Shown: positions 58,065 through 64,000 of the stretch, piece after piece
Layout: each line of letters opens with the position of its first letter
Position numbering within the stretch: position 1 is the first letter of the stretch
Source of the DNA: Bursaphelenchus xylophilus
Taxonomy: Eukaryota; Nematoda; Chromadorea; Rhabditida; Aphelenchoididae
Direction of reading: 5' to 3'
Length of the DNA stretch: 64,000 nucleotides
Assembly: GCA_904066235.2 (NCBI GenBank)
Contig: CAJFCV020000004.1
Coordinates: forward strand, 2,294,001 to 2,358,000
Notes under the pieces: model-generated
Seen by the model: the letters and a program-made list of their open reading frames with translations, nothing else
Databases searched by the model: none
What the model was told of the DNA's origin: nothing
Program-made: the position numbers and the translations under genes

Positions 58065-59156
58065 ATGAAGACCCTCATTCTTGCCGCTTTCGCTATTGCC
58101 GCTGTTGTTGCTGACACTTATGGTGGATATACGAGCTTCGTTTTGAAGAATCAATGCAATCACGTGATTTCTGTGTATCGGACAGGAAATAATCGGCCGG
58201 AGACGGACCAGTGCATCCTGCCGACCGGTATCGGATGTGCTATTGCCTTCAAGAACCACACTCGGTTCGAGTTCAGGGCGAACAAGGAAGGTGAGTAGTG
58301 GAACGTGCTGTGTTTTACAATTAGATACTAATTGGGAACAAGGGTATCCTGCACCCGATTTGACTACTTGACCCTTGCAAATATCTGAGGGACAACCTCC
58401 CAAAGATCAACACACCTATGAAGGTTCGAACCGCGGTCCAATGAATGAACCAACAAAATATTTCTATAAAATACTACGACTTTTCGGGTCAGCCACAGTT
58501 CGGGCCAACGATACTATGGATCGTTGTATGCATGGGGACGCTAGGAGAAGGCTTATGTTAGTTAGTAGAAAAGGCGTCCGCCGACCATCCAGCGACTTTG
58601 CCAGGCCTCGTAGGCACTTCCTACAATCTTCTTTCGGGTATCCACCTGCCCTACGCCTCGTATCGATCGATTTTGTGTCGACCCGAACTGTCGTCGACCC
58701 GAAAAGCCGGCAAGCGAAAAATTCTAGACGTCCGAAGGGCAAATTTGACATCATCAAATTTAATGTTCTTTGCAAAATCCAATCCAAATTTGATCATTGA
58801 AACTCCCTATGAAAAAAAAATATAAAATATTTTTTTAGGCCGTGCGCTAAGCAAGTTCACTATCAACTACAACGACGACTTCGTAGACACTTATGAAATC
58901 GACGTCAGCAACGGCTATGACACTCCAGTTTCCATCCAACCCACCGATGGGAAATCGAAGAACTTGACTTGTACCAGCGCGTAAGTTTAGCCACTACGAA
59001 AATTACAGTGTTTAGACACTGTACTTTTCGATTCAAAATCCAATACTATAATATAAAAATTGTTGATCTCATTTCTTTTGTAGAACCTGCGCGGATGCCG
59101 GACAGAGCCAATCGATCAAGCACGGAGGAAAATTCTACGTCATCTACTGTCCTTGA
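58065..59156 (+). CDS. Small secreted thaumatin-like protein
   Basis: Exons are 58065-58290, 58839-58980 and 59084-59156, giving 146 aa. Residues 1-16 are a signal peptide. The mature protein starts YTSFVLKNQCNHVISVY, like the first strand of thaumatin (F-x-I-x-N-x-C). The middle FTINYNDDF...YEIDVSNGYDTPVSIQP matches the DFYDVSLVDGFNxP core, and the end YVIYCP matches the family's terminal Cys-Pro. At 146 aa it is nearer the small thaumatin-like class than the usual ~220 aa. Members are often antimicrobial or pathogen-induced; that role here is inference. AATAAAG follows the stop. Confidence 0.65.
58482..58715. repeat. Fold-back family 3 in the thaumatin-like gene intron 1
   Basis: CGACTTTTCGGGTCAGCCAC ... 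GTCGTCGACCCGAAAAGCCG, with inner CAGTTCGGGCC / GACCCGAACTG. Related ends occur at 13,010, 19,060, 34,380, 57,640 and 60,210-60,600. Confidence 0.7.
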
Positions 59157-60020
59157 ATTGCTTTTGAGCGGAATAAAGCGTTGTTAAAGTTGAATAAAGT
59201 TTGTTTGCTGATTGTGAATTAAAAAGCTGCGCATCTACAGCTCGAGAAATGATATAACGGTCAAAAGAATGCGTTCAAAATACCTCCAAATGCCGCCTTC
59301 TCTGACAAATCTACCGCTTTCCTGGAGAGAGGTAAATCAACGAAAATTATACGAATTTTCGAAACGGTTCAGGGAATGCGCTGAATTGACGTGAAGGGGC
59401 TATTGCGTATTTTTGAAAATTTCTCCTGTTTCTTTTTTTTGCCGGCGTATTAACTACAGTGAGGGACCGGATCCAATGGCAAAAAACGTCTCATTTTGCA
59501 TCCCGGAAGAGACCAAAATGTCTCCAAACCCTTCCCTTCTCTAAGCTAAAAAATCTCGCTTTGAAGAGCCCGCCTTGAAGGAAAGGGCGCGTTTTTTTAC
59601 GCTGTATTAGGTCGCACCTAAGAATTTCTGAAAATTTTTCAAATTTACTTGAAAATTAAATATTCTTTTTGTTTGGACAAGTGGTAGATAAGGCCACTTT
59701 GCGTTATCAGGACTTTTGTCTCGGGTAATAATAATAGCCAAAAAAAATCCGTAAAATTTTTTTTTTCAACCGTCTTGTTTCTTTCTGTTACATTGGCGCA
59801 ACAAAACACAGAGCGCGTAAAAAATAGCCGAGATAAACAGCACTGCTCGCTTCTCTTCATGGAAGTTTTTTAGGGGTTGTTTATTACAAAAACGTTCTTC
59901 CCCGCTCCAGCAGTTGTCGTTTTCTCCAAATTCTCTTTCCAAAAATTGTTTTCACGTTTTTGAAACATCCAAATTGTCATAAAAGTTGCATTTTCTTTCT
60001 TTTTGAGATTTTTTAGAGCT
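59157..60020. other. Intergenic region with one MITE
   Basis: Contains a family 1 MITE left portion (59,457-~59,615; TA CAGTGAGGGACCGGATCC). The rest is AT-rich and shows no exon. A TTTTTTAG acceptor-like site lies 5 bases before the ATG at 60,021, suggesting spliced-leader addition. Confidence 0.55.
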
Positions 60021-63000
60021 ATGGGTCAAGTTTTCTCACATTTTCGGACAGAGCCAACGAAAGAGCTGAAAATTCAAGATGGTAAAATTCAAGGAGTCAT
60101 ATACACGTTTGAGGATGGTCAGAAAGGAAGTGGCTATATGAGCATACCGTATGCGAAGCCGCCTGTTGGGGAGCTGAGATTCAAGGTAAGCGATGTGGTC
60201 GTAGAAATATGTTCGGGTCAACGATACTATGGATGGCCTCGGTTCGTCGTAGTTGATGGGGAGGCTGGGAGAAGGCTTAGTTGGTAGTAATAATATGATT
60301 GATCGGATTGCGTATCACCTATTTTGAGGCATTTTGCATCTACTCACATCAATAACGTGTTGATAAAAGTTACGAATCTTTGCTTTTTGCCGAAAATTTT
60401 GGTCTTTTACATGTTACAATAACACAGGGTAAAGAAAACCAACGTTAATGATAGCTGAAATTAGAAAAAGTGGCCGTGTTGAACGTCTTCGCGAAGCCTC
60501 CGCCGAACCTTCGCCGAGCGTCCGCCGACCATCCAACGGTCTTACCAGGCGTTATCCACCATTTTGTGTTCCCCGAACTGTCGTCGACCCGAAAAGTCGG
60601 GACGCAAAAATATTACTCTAATTCATTATTCCAAACGATTTTTTTAATCTTACAGAAGCCAGAATCCCCTGAGCGCTGGTCGAATGTCAGAGATTGCTCA
60701 AAATTACCTCCGAGATGTCCGCATTACGACATGTATCATGAAAAGGTGACCGTGAACATTCCAAAGTCGGAAGACTGCCTCTACCTCAACGTATTTACTC
60801 CTGGAGTTGTTGGAGAGGAGAAGACGAATCTGCCAGTCATGTTGTACATTCACGGAGGAGCTTTTGTTGTCCATTCGGCATCTCATTTGGGAGATAAGAA
60901 CATTTGCAGGTAGGGCTGGGAAATCGATAATAAAAAAAGTTGTGATAGGTTTTACCATACGAAACATACAGTAGTTGGCAGCGAATTGTCAATTTTTTTA
61001 TTTCGTGTGTAACTTCACTCAGACTCAACAGAATTTGATGAGACCAAGAGCGTTTAAGAGGCTGGGAGGCACGCTTCAACCTTATGAAATTGTTTTATTT
61101 CATATCGGCCACAGGCGTGGTAAAAATTTCAAAACAATTTTTTTTTGGGGGACAACGAATTGTCAATTTTTACGTTTTGAGGCATAAGATCTCAATAAAC
61201 CAGCATATAAAGACTAGAATGGAGAGTAATCAGTTGCCAGCAATCATAGAACAACATACAACGGGTTTCAGCCATTAGTACAATCTCCTTCGCTTTCTAT
61301 AGGTCGGGCACTTGGGGGTGGACCATGTACAATATAATGTCAGCCTGGGGGCTTCCTAGGCCGAAATTATCTTATATTCCGGTTTTTTATGGAAGATTAT
61401 TGCATATATTTAACACACTTGCACCGGATTACAAATTGGAGGGGCTACGGGTCAAAAATTCGTCAGATAATATTATTTTTGGTCATTTAAACTCTGTGTT
61501 TCGCCCAAAAATCGATAATTTTTTTGCCGACAGGGGGCATAGGTTCATTTAATCCTCCTTTACGGCCAAACTAACGACATTCTACAAATTATTTCATTAC
61601 CTGTCTCGACGCCCTGAAATTTCCGGGTGAGATTCTGACGGTCCAATTAATTCTTGTGCCACACTAGGGTGGTGAGTATATTAATCATTTTATTGCGCGT
61701 CTTCTACGTTTTTAAACGTTAAAACTAATATTTTTAATGCTTGTAAAAATCTCTAATTTGCTAATAAAATGTCTTGGAAGTTGCAGGCTTGAAGAAATAA
61801 GAATTTTTCTGGGTGTTGCAAACCCGACGTGAAAATTCATGTGAATCCAAATATTTCCCTCTGCATACCTCTTCCATGAGTGCTGGTACTGACATGTGAA
61901 AGGCACTGAATATTTGTTTTTTAGTGTAGTTTGTTTTCAAATATAGAAGGTTTCTCCAGCGACCTTCATGCGCGACATTATTTGATTTTTGATACTCTGA
62001 CCAACAGTATGAAAGGCCATGATTAACATATTCGAGGTAACAAGGCGCAAGTGTAACCCATTAGGTGTAATTTTTTGACTTGACCTAGCGTTGTAAGATG
62101 TAACCGCCCATAAAAAACCGGAATATAAGATAATTTCGGCCTAGGAAGCCCCCAGGCTGACATTATATTGTACATGGTCCACCCCCAAGTGCCCGACCTA
62201 TAGAAAGCGAAGGAGATTGTACTAATGGCTGAAACCCGTTGTATGTTGTTCTATGATTGCTGGCAACTGATTACTCTCCATTCTAGTCTTTATATGCTGG
62301 TTTATTGAGATCTTATGCCTCAAAACGTAAAAATTGACAATTCGTTGTCCCCCAAAAAAATTTGTTTTGAAATTTTTACCACGCCTGTGGCCGATATGAA
62401 ATAAAACAATTTCATAAGGTTGAAGTGTGCCTCCCAGCCTCTTAAACGCTCTTGGTCTCATCAAATTCTGTTGAGTCTGAGTAAGTTACACACGAAATAA
62501 AAAAATTGACAATTCGCTGTCAACTACTGTATATCGATAGATAGCGTTTTCAATGTTCTTTCAGATGATCTGAACAGAAATAGCAGAATTTTAATTTTAC
62601 CTATGAAGAATGGACAATAAAAATGGCAAAATAAGCGTTCTAGACCTAATAGGTCCTGTGGAAACGTCAAAAGTAGTGAACTTGCTCCATCTCTAAACTT
62701 TCAGATACCTTTGTCAAAAAGATGTGATCATAGTCACCATCAACTACCGTCTCGGGTTTTTTGGTTTCATGACCACAGCCGACCCCTCTTGCCCTGGGAA
62801 CTTTGCCTTCTGGGACATGCACAAAGCTCTCCAGTGGGTTCAAGACAATATCGAATACTTTGGAGGAGATAAGGATAACGTCACCATCTTTGGTCAAAGT
62901 GCTGGTGGAGCCTCCGCCGACTTTTTGGCCTTATCTCCACACACTCAGAACCTGTTCAAAAGATACATTGCAATGGCTGGGACTGCGTATGCGACTCATT

Positions 63001-64000
63001 CAAGGACGACGTCAAAGAGGCTGAGAGAGGAGTGGATCCACTACGCCGAAAAAGTTCTGGGATTCAAGTGCAACAAGGATAAGAAAAAAGAGAAGATCGA
63101 TGAGGAATTGTTGACGTTTTTACGGTAAAATTCTAACACAAGTATTGTATTTACGTCCTCGATTGGTTTTGTGTAATTAAGGGGGTCTTTACATATTTTG
63201 ATTCATATAGAGGCGGACCTGATTTAGTGGCAAAAAAGTATTATTTTGCTTTCGCGAAGTATCAAAAAATGTGGCAAAATACCTCCATCTCCAAGTGCAA
63301 AAACTCCGTGTTCAAAAGCGCGCCCATTTTTTTGTGAGAGCCCTTCAAAACGGATTTTTCTTAGTTGAAGAGGGAGGTATTTTGCCACATTTTTTTGATA
63401 CTTCCCGAATGCAAAATGGTACGTTCTTTCACACTGGATCACTGTAACTCAAACCACAAAAAACTTCTCCATTCCAGCTCCCAGCCAGCCCACAAACTGG
63501 AGCTTTCTATGCTCCCAGACAAACGAATAACGATTACTCCGGACGGAAGACTTCGTGTTGCTCCAGTTGTTGATGGCGACTTCTTCCCCAAGGACTTTCT
63601 TGAGCTGCGAAAAGAGATGCCCAGAAAAGACGTTTTGGCTGGTGTTACTCAATGGGAAGGGCTTCTGTTTAGTAAGCATTTATTCTTCTTAATTTTAGGC
63701 CACTTACTTTGTAATGCAAAAGATTATTGTATGCATGACATAAACAATAGCAATTTTTGCATTTTCAGTGCTTCTCAAGCCCTCCTACAAAACATTTGCC
63801 AAGTCGCTGATGGTCGGAACCCTTTCAAAATACAAGCTAGACAAGCCGGTTGAGGAGTATGTCGAGAAAGCCTACTCCACGTTTGTCGACGTCACAAAGC
63901 CGGAGAATTCGCTGGAGCACAAGCAGCAGCTGGCCAAAGTCATATCAGACGTCATGTATAACAATAATTGTCGACATTTTGCGGAGAGCACAATGAAAAA
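60021..64000 (+). CDS. Type-B carboxylesterase (5' part; continues beyond window)
   Basis: Exons are 60021-60185, 60656-60909, 62705-63124, 63478-63671 and 63769 to beyond 64000. It is an alpha/beta-hydrolase of the carboxylesterase/cholinesterase family. Seen: IPYAKPPVGELRF, SEDCLYLNV, the HGGAF oxyanion loop, and the nucleophile elbow GQSAGG with the catalytic Ser near residue 205. Glu and His would lie past the window. There is no signal peptide; the start MGQVFS offers Gly2/Ser6, an N-myristoylation pattern, so it may be membrane-tethered inside the cell. Substrate unknown. Introns 1-3 each hold a repeat (family 3, a 1.56-kb fold-back, a family 1 MITE). Confidence 0.9.
60205..60607. repeat. 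Family 3-related element in esterase intron 1
   Basis: GTTCGGGTCAACGATACTATG at left and CGAACTGTCGTCGACCCGAAAAG at right; the body matches 853-1268. It includes clustered TCCGCCGA motifs. Confidence 0.65.
60969..62529. mobile_element. 1.56-kb TA-flanked fold-back in esterase intron 2
   Basis: TA (60967-60968) CAGTAGTTGGCAGCGAATTG ... CAATTCGCTGTCAACTACTG TA (62530-62531). Arms of ~430 bases (to ~61,395 and from ~62,105) are nearly perfect inverted copies around a ~700-bp unique centre. TA duplication and CAGT ends are Tc1/mariner-like. No transposase is visible. Confidence 0.85.
63208..63444. repeat. Family 1 MITE in esterase intron 3
   Basis: GAGGCGGACCTGATTTAGTGG ... CACTGGATCACTG TA; both arms present, right end slightly shortened. 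Confidence 0.8.

Overview
This window looks like a gene-dense but repeat-rich chromosome segment of a nematode, probably rhabditid-like and not a species I can name. The reasons are very short introns (often 35-60 nt) with TTTTCAG-type acceptors, acceptor-like sites just before start codons that suggest spliced leaders, a SIRT1/SIR-2.1 orthologue, Tc1/mariner-type TA-flanked repeats, and an LTR element with a phlebovirus-like glycoprotein gene, as in nematode BEL/Pao elements.

Region 1 (1-45,520) is a tandem array of secreted M13 (neprilysin-like) zinc peptidases. Eleven genes keep a recognisable catalytic unit. In order they are A(+, 5' end outside the window), B(+), C(-), D(-), E(-), G(+), I(+), J(+), K(-), L(+) and M(+). 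There is also an orphan last exon (F) and several exon relics. Most genes share one five-exon plan: signal peptide and PCEDFW-type exon 1, helical exon 2, exon 3 (~453-456 nt), HExxH exon 4 (145-148 nt, ending in phase 1), and exon 5 with ExxxD plus the His and Arg of the active site. The proteins are ~560-590 aa, shorter than classical neprilysins and without a membrane anchor. They end in CxLY plus an N-glycosylation sequon instead of the usual CxxW. C and D are recent duplicates, E has lost most of exon 2, and I has a one-base frameshift. Eight array promoters share a TTGANTCA-like box 10-12 bp upstream of a TATA-like box.

Region 2 (45,520-64,000) holds unrelated housekeeping-type and other genes: SIRT1 (-), an unidentified acidic/basic nuclear-type protein (+) followed closely by WDR74/NSA1 (+, probable operon), a small thaumatin-like secreted protein (+), and the 5' part of a carboxylesterase (+, runs off the window).

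Introns and intergenic spaces carry many non-autonomous repeats. They include about 15 copies of a TA-flanked palindromic MITE, TWA-flanked fold-back elements from 41 bp to 2 kb (some carrying tRNA-like sequence), and large palindromes of 1-1.6 kb at 28.2, 55.8 and 61 kb. There is also a complete LTR - env-like - LTR element with identical 228-bp LTRs and a 5-bp target duplication. All exon borders here were placed by eye from splice consensus, phase and paralogue comparison.
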